Source of the DNA: Steinernema hermaphroditum | Lineage: Eukaryota; Nematoda; Chromadorea; Rhabditida; Steinernematidae | NCBI GenBank assembly: GCA_030435675.1 | Contig: CM059621.1 | Span: 15,686,001 to 15,750,000 of the forward strand | Length of the DNA: 64,000 nt | Reading direction: 5' to 3' | In this document: positions 45,431-56,269 of the stretch, one piece after another | Layout: every line of letters begins with the position of its first letter | Numbering within the stretch: the stretch's first letter is position 1 | Made by a program: the position numbers and the translations under genes | The notes under the pieces: generated by a model | Databases searched by the model: none | The model's input: the letters and a program-made list of their open reading frames with translations, nothing else | What the model was told of the DNA's origin: nothing

Positions 45431-46966
45431 AGTCGTGGATGTCCCTGAAATTGGCAACATACACTAACCAATGAATAATCTATCACGGCAATCACACGGT
45501 TATATCAAAATCAACGAACAGAAACGCACAGAATGAAACACGGAGCAACAGAGAGATCATTTTGCAGCATTTTAGAGAAAACTCTCGCGTTCTCCATTCA
45601 GCACAACAACAATACAAAGCGAACATCGCGAAAAGGCTAGCGCGGCGAACAAAGGTAACCTGTTGGTACGGCGATAATGATCTCCGCAAGGCGAAACTGA
45701 TGGCCATTTTTTCAATGAATGTAACCAACAACTGCCGGAGATTAATATGCAAAAAAAACCAGGCCATCAAACATACTCACTCTAATATCATCACAGGTAC
45801 TGGAAATCTGAAACATAAAATATCGAGCGACCGCTCATACAAAACATCAAATGTAGATGGTTGTTGTAGACAGTTTCGCTTTTGCAGCGTAGAGAACGGT
45901 CGCTATCCCGCTCACTACTGGATAGGTTGTAGTGGTTTTCTTGTTATGTGGTGAAGGAGCATTGCAGCATATGCTTTTCCTACCCTAAAAGTATGTCATG
46001 TGCCAAACAGCAACTCTAGTCCCTAAAAAAGCACGACAAATGTGGCACGAACATAAGTAACACGTGTAAATAGCAAGAAACAACAAGTCTGAGACGTGGA
46101 TAAATCGAACCATCAAATCTACGTCAGTTCCAAACGCACATTTCATCAGTATCATAAGCGAAGAAAAAGCGAGAAACATAATAAAGCGAGCCGACCGCTC
46201 GTGCAAAACGTTAAATGCGAACATCGTTCTTGTAGACAGTCTCGCGGTTGCAGCGTAGAGAGTGGTTAGTTATCTCTGCTCCACTGGGTGCGACCGATCG
46301 GTCCTCTGGCAGTGAACTTCGTGTGGGAGAAGAAATACAAAAGCGTGTTCTTCCAAGACGAACGACATATTACGTGTCATCTGATAATCCCATCCAATCG
46401 GCAGAATCGTCCAACAGCACAAAAAGCAGCGCAATGTTTTTCAACAAAATATACGGAGAATAGGATACGTCACATAAGCAGTTTGACAACGTTAGATAAA
46501 TAAGGAGCATCGTCCAGAAATGTCTATTTACGCTCAAAATTTATACAAATTCCAAAACTCCACATTGTACTCGATAATGATAAAATGAGATGCAAAAGAG
46601 GAAACGCGCAACAAAGATGGAACAAAAATGGGAAAACACGAAAATGAACAAGTTTTGGCGCGAAAGGATTACGGTAGCCCTGTTCGACGCCGTCTCCTGC
46701 TCGCCGAAATCGCATCGAACATGGAATCGACCTAGATGAAGGGTGTTGAGGGATGTCGTGGGATCGAGAAAACCAAATGTTAGGTGAATATAGACGATGA
46801 AGGCTTCTTTGTGTTGGATGACTTAGAATTCTCTGTGCATCTTCGGGCTTCCCCTGTATATCTAGGCTTTTGGTTACCGTTTCTGGCGCTAGCTTCTTCT
46901 ACTTTAGATCACGGAATGCATAATTTTTATTGTAAATCAGTTAAGTTACATTAAATACATAGATCT
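45431..46966. other. intergenic DNA with a duplicated block
   Basis: No gene is supported. A unit near 45825-45930 (GACCGCTC, TGTAGACAGT.TCGC, TTGCAGCGTAGAGA, CCACTGG or CTACTGG) is repeated in diverged form near 46190-46290. AATAAA on the minus strand at 46931-46926 serves chitinase 5, whose 3' flank (46860-46920) resembles the fragment at 39840-39900. Confidence 0.5.
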
Positions 46967-49119
46967 CTAAGCCTTGCACTCCACATTTCTAGGCCAATCG
47001 CAGACGTCGATGGCAGGGTTAAACATAGTGCCGGCGGGACAGTCGAAGTGGTAGGCGATACCGTTGACGCAACGGTAGAATGCGTGGCAGGTTCTGGGGT
47101 CGGGGAAGAATCCGTCGGCTTCGCACACAAAGGGGGCGTCGGTGGAGGCAGGCTCGGCTGTCGAGTCCTCTGTGGTGGCTTCTTCGGGACTCTCTGTGGA
47201 GAGAGCCTCCTGAGTGGTCTCGTCGATGGAGGATTCGGATGTGGACTCGACGGGACTCTCGGTGGTGACGGATTCAGTAGTAGATTCATCTGTTGATGAA
47301 TCGGGCGAAGATTCAGGGGCCTCAGTCGTCACTTCGGGAAGGACGCAGCCGGCTGTTTCGGGCCAGTCGCAAGTTTCGTTTGACGGGTTGAACTGAAGTC
47401 CATCGGGGCAGTCGAAGTGGTACGGGACGCCGTTGACGCAGCGATAGAAAGCTTCGCAGCTCTTAGGATCAGGATAGAATCCATCTGCTTCGCAAGTAAA
47501 TCCATCAGGGTCCTGCGTGGGAAGCGGTCCGCCGGTGGTTGTGGTTAATCGGGCTGCGCGAGAAGTGGCGGTACTGCTAACGGGCTTCGAAGAGCTCTCT
47601 GTAGATCCGGCTCCAGGGGCGGTGGATTCAGATGTGGACTCGATGGGTTCCTCTGTGGTGGATTGCTCAGGATTCTCTGTGGACTCTTCCGGGGCTTCGG
47701 TGGTGACGGATTCAGGAGTGGATTCATCAGTTGATGAACCGGGCGTAGATTCAGGGGCTTCAGTCGTCACTTCAGGTCGAGGAGCACTTCCATTGAGCTT
47801 CTTGTTGATGATGCTGTGGAGGGGGTACTTCCCACCGCCGCAGACTCCTCTGAAGTCGTCGAAGTCCAGAGTCCACGTGAAGGCGCCCGCGAATCCGTTT
47901 TCGATAATCCAGTCCACCTAGAATGATAGCCATATCAGCGGTCACACGGGGTACGGTACCTTGGCGCCGATGGACTCCTCGTCGTCATAGGTAAACCACT
48001 GATCGCCCTTCACGAGGTAGGGCGTCTTGGACAGGTCGTCGAAGGACCGTTTGGCGCCCTGTTTCAGGAGGGGACAAAGCTCGTAGTAGGCGGCGATCCC
48101 CGCGGTGCGGGTGGCCGGGAACTGCTTGGACGTGCCCGAAGCTGGCGCGCCGAGGCCGGCGTTTGAGGCGCTGGAGAGGGTCCATCCGCGGCCATAGGTG
48201 CCGACTCCGATAGCGATCTTGTTCTTCGGGAATCCGCGCTGGACGTAGTGGTTGGCTATGTACTCTACGCTGTAGGGATCGCCCTGTTTGGCCCGAAGTG
48301 GCGCGTTGACTCCGGTCTGTCTCTCCCAGGAGCCGTGGAAGTCGTAGGCCATCAGCAGGATGAAGTCGAAGCACCTGAACATGCAGGATGACATGCGATT
48401 CCTCGATTCATCACGACGAACTTGGCCAATTCCGGAAGGTTGTAGCCGGCGTCGGCGGTCTGATGGTTGGCGGTAACGGCCATCGACACCAGCAGCTGCT
48501 CCTTGCCGGTCTCCTTGGCCCTCGCCTCGACTGCCTCCTTCAGCTCCTTAATGAGGCTCACGAAGTTGGCCTTGTCGCCACCGTCGGGGAACTCCCAGTC
48601 AAGGTCGATGCCGTCGAAGCCGTACTGTTCGACCCACGCGATGGCTGACTTGATGAACGTCTGGCGACTCTTCTGCTGCGCGGCCATCGCCTTGAAGACG
48701 TAGAGGGGGAACGAGGCGCCGCCAAAGGAGAGGAGCGTCTTGAGGCCGGGGTCCGTCTGCTTGAGCTTGTTCACCCGGGCGTACATGCCGTTGACGCCGG
48801 CGTCGGCGGGGTCGAAGGCCTTCGCAGTGTAGGTCTGGTAGTCTAGCCATCCGAAAGCGAAGAGAATATGGGTACAAAGGCCAGGGACGTAGTGATCGGT
48901 GAGATATTTTCCATTGCCTGGACGGTACTGAGCCCAGTTGGTGAAGTAGCAGGCGCGAATGTTGTTGGCGGCAGAGGACGAAGACACTGGAACAGAATTA
49001 TAATTTGAATTGATATTTTTGTTTGGATTAAAGGGCCTTCAGTAGCATTGGTGGTTCACAGCTGCATTACCTGATAGGGCGAGAAGAGTCGCCACTAGGG
49101 CGCCTGAAGAGAGTCGCAT
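46967..49119 (-). CDS. secreted chitinase 5 (GH18 + two CBM14)
   Basis: Exons: 49119-49071, 48986-48422, 48374-47960 and 47917-46967, giving 659 aa, the longest of the group. It is nearly identical to chitinase 3 through the signal peptide (MRLSSGALVATLLALS), barrel (FDGIDLDWEF and LMAYDFHGSWE intact), linker and first CBM14 domain (FTCEADGFYPDP..CEAFYRC..HFDC..TCDWP..GC), then continues with a second Thr/Ser/Glu-rich linker and a second CBM14 domain (FVCEADGFFPDPRTCHAFYRC..HFDC..VCDWP..EC). The second linker and domain resemble the end of the CBM14 gene at 50956-51937, which suggests exon-end shuffling. Exon and intron sizes of the barrel match chitinase 3 exactly (49, 565 and 415 nt). An acceptor lies 10 nt before the ATG. 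Confidence 0.94.
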
Positions 49120-50955
49120 CTCCAGTGATCTGAAGAGAACAATGAGAGGACCGACATCCATCATAAAATGATATAAACCAAGCGGCGCACGCGATATCCG
49201 CGGCTCTGAATACGACTGCACATCAATTAGCGCGATGGCGAAAGTGAATTGTCTGAGATCGAGATCATCTTTTATCATGGAAGGGTGCACGATGGGTGGT
49301 GCATACTGATCTCTGCCCGGACAGAATTTGATCTCTCTAGTCTAGCGTCTCTGGTTTAGAAAGGAATAACGCATGAGGAAGTATCGGCCGAAGACGCCCT
49401 GGATCTAATCCGATTACCGATTGAGATCAGATGACTGGTACCGTAGGAGCCAGTGATAAGGGATCCGGACGGTGTGGCTATATGACTTCTTTTTTTTTTG
49501 ACAAACAACTCCAAAATTGTGTGTTAAGCAAACAGAAAGTACGTCGCTTAAGTCACAGAAATGTGTCTTTCTTCCAAATACACTGATTGTAGAAGAAGCT
49601 TCATCGATAATTGCCATGTTCAATGGCAATCACGGTAATGGACATCTGCCGAAGATTGAACATTTCGGTTACTTAGATACAAGTCATAGAGACCGATTCT
49701 GTCTTGTGACCTAGTGGAAGATAGCCGTCGTTTATCGCATTAAAGGACGATCATACTTAAGTGTATTTTGGTGATAATGTCCATCTGTGTTTAGATTAGT
49801 CGCTGTGTTCTAAAAAAACAATTCGAAGATGGGCAGATCAAAACTATTAGCGAATAATGTCTGGTACATGGTTACTTTCGGTTAGTTAGGGACTCCATTA
49901 CGGATATATACAAGTCATAGAGACCGATGCGCAAAGGTGCTTCGTATTCTGAACCCTGAAGTGTTCGGCATTTTTGTCATACAGTACGACCGATGAGAGA
50001 TTCTTCTTCCAAACGAAGTGTAAATGATCGCGCCACACGATACAATTCCGCTCCATGGCCCACACCAATGAGCGTAATGAAATTCAAAATCCGAACGAAG
50101 TCGTTAGGATCACTGGCCCATGCGCATGTTGTACAATACAACGATTGTGTGCTCTTTTTTATGAAATCATTATTTCGCTCGCTTCTACCATATTCAACAG
50201 GTAAAGGCAGATTGACAGTGGCAGATTTGACCAATGACAGATTCTGAAACAACTTGGTTGCCTTCGTTATCGGGTATAACAGCCTCTTCAGATGAATAAT
50301 CCGTCTGAAAATGACGGTTTTGCAATTCGCTGTAGGACGGATTCGCTGTAGAATACGCCTAATAGACAGGCGAAGGATCTGTTCTTCCCGGGGATCTATT
50401 GTTCCACTGGGATCTATTGTTCCGGGGATCTATTGTCCATATACTCAATACAACGGTAACACACAATTCCACTTGCTCCTCAACCTGAACGCAGCTCGAA
50501 TGTCACAATCGAATGTTTTTTCATAGATTCACAGCCTAGCGCATAACTGCGAAAGGGCCGTACTTATAGGACCTTCGTCGAAATCATGAAACACAATAAA
50601 ATCATCACTCTTTACTTCACCGATCAAAGGTACATCGGCATTTTGCTTTCAAACGCAGCACAAAAACAGGTGGATTCCGTCTTTTCGCCCTATTCCAACT
50701 CGACACGTGTGTAACACTGGCTTCGTTCAGCCTGAGAGGGCTGTGCGGCTTTGATCTAGACTTCGTTCTCGAAGTTTTGATGAGTCTACTTCGCTTCGTT
50801 CTTGACAATTTTTGGACAGTTCAGTTCCAAAAAACGATTCACATTTTCTGCACGGCAGCTTCTTGTGAGATACGTGGATTTCGATGTGTGTATTAGGTAT
50901 TACCCCGGAAATTCTCATGCGTTATCTTTATACAGGAATCAGAATTTGAACATAT
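49120..50955. other. intergenic DNA, no gene recognised
   Basis: About 1.8 kb upstream of chitinase 5. A TATA-like word (minus-strand TTTATATCA near 49177-49169) may be its promoter. Two copies of ACAAGTCATAGAGACCGAT occur near 49678 and 49909. A triple direct repeat GGGATCTATTGTTCC-like unit lies at 50390-50430. No frame is convincing. Confidence 0.45.
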
Positions 50956-51937
50956 TTAAACTTTGCATTGGACGTTGTAGGGCCAATCGCAGTTGAGAAT
51001 GGCTGGGTTGTATTGAGTGTCTTTAGGGCAGTCGAAGTGGTAGGCAATGTTTCGGAAGCAGCGGTAGAATCCTTGGCAGCTCCTGGGGTCGGGGAAGAAT
51101 CCGTCGGCTTCGCACACAAAGGGGGCGTCGGTGGAGGCAGGCTCGGCTGTCGAGTCCTCTGTGGTGGTTTCTTCGGGACTCTCCGTGGAGAGAGCCTCCG
51201 GAGTCGTCTCGTCGATTGAGGATTCGGATGTGGACTCGACGGGTTCCTCTGTGGTGGATGGCTCAGGATTCTCTGTGGATTCTACGGAACTCTCGGTGGT
51301 GGACTCTTCTGGGGCTTCCGTGTTGACGGATTCAGGAGTAGATTCATCAGATGATGAATCGGGCGTGGACTCGACGGGCTCCTCTGTGGTCAGTTCCTTG
51401 GGATTTTCAGTGAAAGAAGGCTCGGAAGTTTCAGGTTCGGACGGGCCGTCCGTAGTGAATTCTTCAGGACCATCACTATTCTCCGACTCAGGAGTGGTCT
51501 CTTCCGGGCTTTCACTCGAAAAAGGTTCTTCAGTCGTCGATCCATCAGAAGGCTCATCGGTGATTTCGCTGGCCTGGCCATCTGTGGTGGACTCTTCGGG
51601 ATCCTCAGTAGCGACAGGCTCAGCAGTGGATTCTTCAGGACCCTCGGTATTCTCTGGCTCAGGAGTTTCTTCGGGTACAAAAGGTTCCTTTGTTGTAGAT
51701 TCCAAGGTATCTTCAGTTACGAAAGGCTCCAGGGTGAATTCACCATCGGAAGAGCTTTCGATTGTAGTTTGAGAAGGATCCAGTGGGAGTTCCGAAGTGT
51801 CGTTTTCATCTAAGTCCTTGGGAAGCACACTATAAGCGATCGACATCGACACTAAAGACCAATTGACGGAAATGTAATGAGAGGTGTGGATTACCTGAGA
51901 GGACAAGAAGTGCCGCAACTAACTCCAGTGCACGCAT
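50956..51937 (-). CDS. secreted acidic mucin-like protein with one CBM14 domain
   Basis: Exons: 51937-51895 (signal peptide MRALELVAALLVLS) and 51851-50956, giving 312 aa. About 220 residues are a Glu/Ser/Thr/Pro-rich low-complexity region with recurring EESTTE, PEPENTEGPEE and TEEPVEST phrases, likely O-glycosylated and extended. It ends in one chitin-binding type-2 domain (FVCEADGFFPDPRSCQGFYRC..HFDC..NCDWP..VQC, six Cys). There is no enzyme domain: the protein is expected to coat or cross-link chitin, as peritrophins and cuticular proteins do. TTATATAA stands at 52119-52112, and a TTCAG acceptor lies about 10 nt before the ATG as in the chitinases. Confidence 0.85.
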
Positions 51938-53478
51938 TTTCAGTGATCTGAAGCAATGGAAATCAGTAAGGGCAAGTGTCCTGTTCTATCCCAGAACGAG
52001 GGGTCCCAGAATAGGTCAGAAAGTGAAGTCTAAACTCCTGTTAGATCGTCGAAATGAAGGTTCAACAACTGGAGCGCTCGAAATTGATAAGACCGGGATT
52101 ACCCGAGTCTCTTATATAACCATTTTCTCTTGACAAACAACTCCGTTATCACTTCATACACAAATCAAAAGTACGATCTCTGTGTTTCAAGTCGTGATTT
52201 AAGGTAAAGAGTACAGATCATCAATAGAGGAGTTTTGTCTCGTGATCACTCTCCGCTTTTTATCGCTTTAAAAGGGCGTTGCGACTTAAGTGTATTTCCG
52301 CGATAAGTCGCTTTATGACGCACAATTTGATAAGTTATAGAGGAAAACAATTTCATTGATTACATCACAAACGGTCGGGATGAGTCCAATGTTAAGCAAT
52401 GGGCCTTAGTGTGCGTGTAAACGTATACAGAAGTAGTGTGACGCTTATTTAAATTGTTCATTTTTTGTTGTTTGTGAAATTGTCGAGCCTTCTCGTTGCG
52501 ATATTCGAATTCAGCATCTATTTTTCAGCATATTTTTCTTTAAATGATTCCCTGTAAAATGCATTTTTCGGTCGTGGTGACCGTTTCGCGCGGAATTCAA
52601 AAAGTTGTCATCATCGCAAAGCTCGTATCGTTCTTCAAACACGCTCTGCACTGGAGTCATCCTGATTGGTGCTTACGACAGATCAAGATAAAGCATTTTT
52701 AAGGTGCACCTTTGACAAATCAAAGTAAGGCATTTTTGTGTAATCCAACATGATAACGCTTCGATTTTTGGTTCAGGTTCTTCGGGATCACTGTTTCGCA
52801 ATAATATACCAGCGACAGAATCGCAGAAGGTACGGTTTGATAACTGTATTGCCTGGAAACCCTTTGGACCACCCACAAGGAACAAAGAAAAAAGAATTTT
52901 TGCAGGTTCGATTGGCGTTGTTGGTTCGAAGATTTTTGATCTAAATTGCTTATTCTCAACTCCCAGAAGGTATCAGATGGCAGACGGCGCTGTCGAGCGA
53001 CCAGTAACCATATACCATGGCTTAGCCATAAGATGGGAAAATGGTTCTGGGACGAGGCTCGACCATCGAGAAAGGATATGTATACTCGAAGAAGAGGACA
53101 AAGAAAAATACTTCATGTAATATCGATTCTGCTTTTTAGTTGTCGCACAAGCGTGATGTCGTTTTTGGTGCTCACAGATTTTTGCCCGTCAACTTCGTGC
53201 AGCAGTCTGCTGCACGATGGTTACTTTCGTTAATGATTTTTGTAACAGCTTCCCTAACTTTTCGGTCTATAGAATAAATGAGGACAGAGGGAAGGGTTGA
53301 ACCAACACCGACCGATTGTGAGTGAAATACGGTATTGCCGGTTGTCGGTGGCCCTCCGAAAGCACAAGGTTCAAAGGCAAATGAAGCTTCGAAGCTTTTA
53401 AGTGAAACAAGAAACAACCGTGCATGCAGAATATTTACTATACAATGTTAGTTAGATTGGTTGACATGATTATTTGCA
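51938..53478. other. intergenic DNA, no gene recognised
   Basis: This stretch contains the promoter box of the preceding gene (52112-52119) and then about 1.3 kb without a supportable gene. From about 52730 the heptamer ATTTTTG (not CAAAAAT) is frequent on the plus strand (near 52733, 52776, 52899, 52932, 53175 and 53236). A small perfect inverted pair CAGCAGTCTGCTG sits at 53201-53213. Confidence 0.5.
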
Positions 53479-53816
53479 TTATTCAGCTTTGCAGTCGACG
53501 TTTCCAGGCCAGTCGCAGTTGTGGAGGTTCGGGTTGAAGTAGGTGCCGTTTCCGCATTTGAAGTGGTAGGGTTTGTTGTGGATGCAACGGTAGAATCCTT
53601 GGCAGCTCTTCGGGTCGGGGAAATAGCCGTCAGCCTCGCAGTGATAGTCAGGCTGGCTAGGGCCAGGTTCGTCGGTGGTCTCCTCGTCGAGGTCCTGCGG
53701 GATGACTCCACCAAGCGTCAAGGACACTGAAAGCGATGAGTGGCGATGAAACTCTTCTAGAGAGTACCTGACAGCACAATGAGTGCTCCGATGGCGGCCA
53801 CTAGGAAGAGTCGCAT
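53479..53816 (-). CDS. small secreted CBM14 protein B, 98 aa
   Basis: Exons: 53816-53768 (signal peptide MRLFLVAAIGALIVLS) and 53726-53479. The mature protein is an acidic leader (DLDEETTDEPGPSQPD) followed by a single chitin-binding type-2 domain with six Cys: YHCEADGYFPDP..CQGFYRC..HFKC..NCDWP..VDC. It is probably a secreted chitin-binding protein of cuticle, pharynx or gut lining, or an antimicrobial lectin of the tachycitin type. TTATATAA at 53878-53871 lies about 55 nt before the ATG, so the 5'UTR is short and trans-splicing is not needed. Its promoter is an inverted copy of that of gene C, head-to-head. Confidence 0.9.
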
Positions 53817-54655
53817 TTTCGGTGGTTGGAGGAGGACAGATCCTGATGAAGATAGCTCTGCACGGTTCGATTATATAACAGTGTTTGTTTTTCACAAACA
53901 ACTATACAGTCGAACTTTTGGTAAACAAAAAGCCTTGATGTTGCTCTGCTATTGAATCAAAAGTACAGACTAATAACGGATCCTTCTCTCACGTGACTGT
54001 CTCCGCGGAGAAAATACTTACTACGCAAAAGGACATATGTAGTTCGATGTGTTGTCCTAATAATATTTCCATATGAGAAGGTGAAAACAAGTACTGATGA
54101 GATGGATCCATCGAACATCCGCTTTTCTATTTGAAAAATGCGCCAAAGTGAGAATTAACTCCAGCGACGTGGGACGAAAATCTGTGTCTCCACTTGCAAC
54201 AAATATCTTGGTCGAGGTCGCAGGTGTCCATCCCTGGATTGACCATGGTGACCCGTATTCTTCTTTCATAAGTTTCGCATTCTTTTATTTTCTCCGACAC
54301 TGCATATCCTATAGTTTGTCCACTATTTCTTATGAGAGCCGATTTCCTAACTGTCGATGATAGTAAGCCTGATCCTAATATGTTGTTATCATCGTATTCT
54401 TCTTCATATGGGGATAACACACCGACCTACATATGTCCTTTTATGCAGTAGTATTCTCTCTCTCGAAGATCCATTTTTAGCTTGTACTTTTGATTCAATA
54501 ACACGGAAAGATTAAGGCCCTAAACGGATGCAACTCGTACTTTTTATTTGCCAAAAGTTCGACTGTATAGTTGTTTGTGAAAAACAAAGACTGTTATATA
54601 ATCGAACCGTGCAGACCTATCTTCATCAGGATCTGTCCTCCTCAAACCACCGAAA
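53817..54655. promoter_or_regulatory. head-to-head promoter region with inverted-repeat ends
   Basis: The first about 125 bp (53817-53945) and the last about 120 bp (54535-54655) are inverted copies of each other: TATA box, the phrase TTCATCAGGATCTGTCCTCC in the leader, and CAAAAGTTCGACT.TATAG upstream of it. TTATATAA boxes lie at 53871-53878 and 54594-54601. The middle, 54060-54430, includes a minus-strand frame of 97 codons (54127-54420) that I do not recognise and whose A/T-ending codon use differs from the neighbours; I do not call it as a gene. Confidence 0.7.
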
Positions 54656-54960
54656 ATGCGATTCTTCCTAGTGGCCGCCATCGGAGCACTCATTGTGCTG
54701 TCAGGTACTCTCAAGAAGAGTTTCATTGCCACTCATCGCTTTCAGTGTCCTTGACGCTTGCCGTGGTCCCACAGAACGAGGCCGAAGGAGGCCCTGTCAA
54801 CTGCGAGAAAGATGGATTCTTGCCGGACCCGAAGAGCTGTCGATCGTTCTACAAGTGCGAGAACGGAACCGCCTTCCGTTTCGACTGTGGCCCTGGTACC
54901 TTGTTCAACCCGGAGATCAACGACTGCGACTGGCCGAGCAAGGTCAAGTGCAACGTTTAA
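54656..54960 (+). CDS. small secreted CBM14 protein C, 87 aa
   Basis: Exons: 54656-54704 (signal peptide MRFFLVAAIGALIVLS) and 54746-54960. The mature part has a short leader and one chitin-binding type-2 domain with six Cys: VNCEKDGFLPDPKSCRSFYKC..FRFDC..DCDWP..VKC. The domain differs clearly from that of gene B although the signal exon, intron and promoter are almost the same. AATAAA at about 54996-55001 follows. It is probably a chitin-coating structural or defence protein. Confidence 0.9.
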
Positions 54961-55478
54961 ATTTGTAAACAATGTCCACATTTATTTTGCATGATAAATA
55001 AAACACATATCTGAGCATATAATACGGCCCTTTTGCCAGTTTGTAATAGTTTCAAATCATTTCTCACGTGTTTGTACATCGTTCTGTAACCGACTTTGTA
55101 AGCCCTGGCTAATTATCGCATGCTTTGGTTTCCGGATCCCGACTTGACCAGTTTACGCAGCTTGGGGGTTCTTGGCGCTTTTCACTGACGGTAGTTGTCC
55201 TCTCCAGTCTTCTGGAAGCATTTGAAGACCCGCTAGACGATGGAGCTTGAGTTCCTATGAGACATTCGAAATCGACGAACCATGTTTATGGATCACGATG
55301 ATAGCGGAACGGCCTTTGATTAAAACTGTCCTTCTTCCGTAAAATAACAGAAAATATCAGAGATCAGCTACATAGAATCCGAATAGCGCGAGGGCACCAA
55401 TATCACAAAAAAATAAGAAAAAGGAAGCTGCTGAGATATGCATTTTATTTATCATAAATATGGACATGCTTTACAAAT
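54961..55478. other. convergent spacer between CBM14 genes C and D
   Basis: About 500 bp with no gene. Poly(A) signals lie at each end (near 54996 for C; minus-strand AATAAA at 55449-55444 for D). Confidence 0.6.
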
Positions 55479-56174
55479 TTAAACCTTGCACTTGACCTTG
55501 TAGGGCCAGTCGCAAGCGTCGATCTCCGGATTGAACACGGTGCCAGGGCCGCAGTCGAAACGGAAGGCGGTTCCATTCTCGCACTTGTAGAACGATCGGC
55601 AGCTCTTCGGGTCCGGCAAGAAGCCATCCTTCTCGCAGTCGACGGGGCCTCCAGTAGGACGAGGGCCAGGAGCGTCAGTATTTTCGGGTTCAGGAGTACC
55701 TTCAGGTTCAGGAGTCTCTTCAGGTTCAGGAGTCTCTTCAGGTTCAGGAGTCTCTTCAGGTTCAGAAGGGGCCTCCGTTGCGGGCTCTTCACCGTCATCT
55801 TCCAAAGCCAGCTCGGAAAGACCTTCGCCATTTTCGCCGCCTTCCGTTGGAGGTGCCTTGCAGTCGACGTTGCTGGGCCAGTCGCAGTTGTGGAGGTTCG
55901 GGTTGAAGTAGGTGCCGTTTCCACACTCGAAGTGGTAGGGGGTATTGTGGATGCAACGGTAGAATCCTTGGCAGCTCTTCGGGTCGGGGAAATAGCCGTC
56001 AGCCTCGCAGTGATAATCGGGCTGGCTAGGGCCAGGTTCGTCGGTGGTCTCCTCGTCGAGATTCTGCGGGATGACTCTACCAAGCGTCAAGGACACTGAA
56101 AGTAAGGACTGATCGATGGAACTCTTCTAGTGAGTACCTGACAGCACCATGGCGGCCACTAAGAAGAATCGCAT
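55479..56174 (-). CDS. secreted protein D with two CBM14 domains
   Basis: Exons: 56174-56138 and 56095-55479, giving 217 aa. The signal exon (MRFFLVAAMVLS) is 12 nt shorter than in B and C. The first CBM14 domain and its leader are almost identical to gene B (YHCEADGYFPDP..CQGFYRC), the second almost identical to gene C (VDCEKDGFLPDPKSCRSFYKC). They are joined by an acidic linker with four copies of the six-residue unit PEETPE or a close variant. The gene is therefore a B+C fusion, or B and C are its split products. Twelve Cys in two complete domains suggest it can bridge chitin chains. TTATATAA at 56235-56228 is about 55 nt before the ATG. Confidence 0.9.
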
Positions 56175-56269
56175 TTTCGGTAGCTGGAGGAGGACAGACC
56201 TGATGAAGATAGGTCTGAATGGTTCAGTTATATAACAGTTTTTTTTGACAAACAGCTATAAAGTCGAAC

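Noticed and set aside
54127..54420. 97-codon minus-strand frame between CBM14 genes B and C
   Set aside because: A/T-rich codon use unlike neighbours, no recognisable domain or splice context, and it lies in the spacer between inverted promoters.
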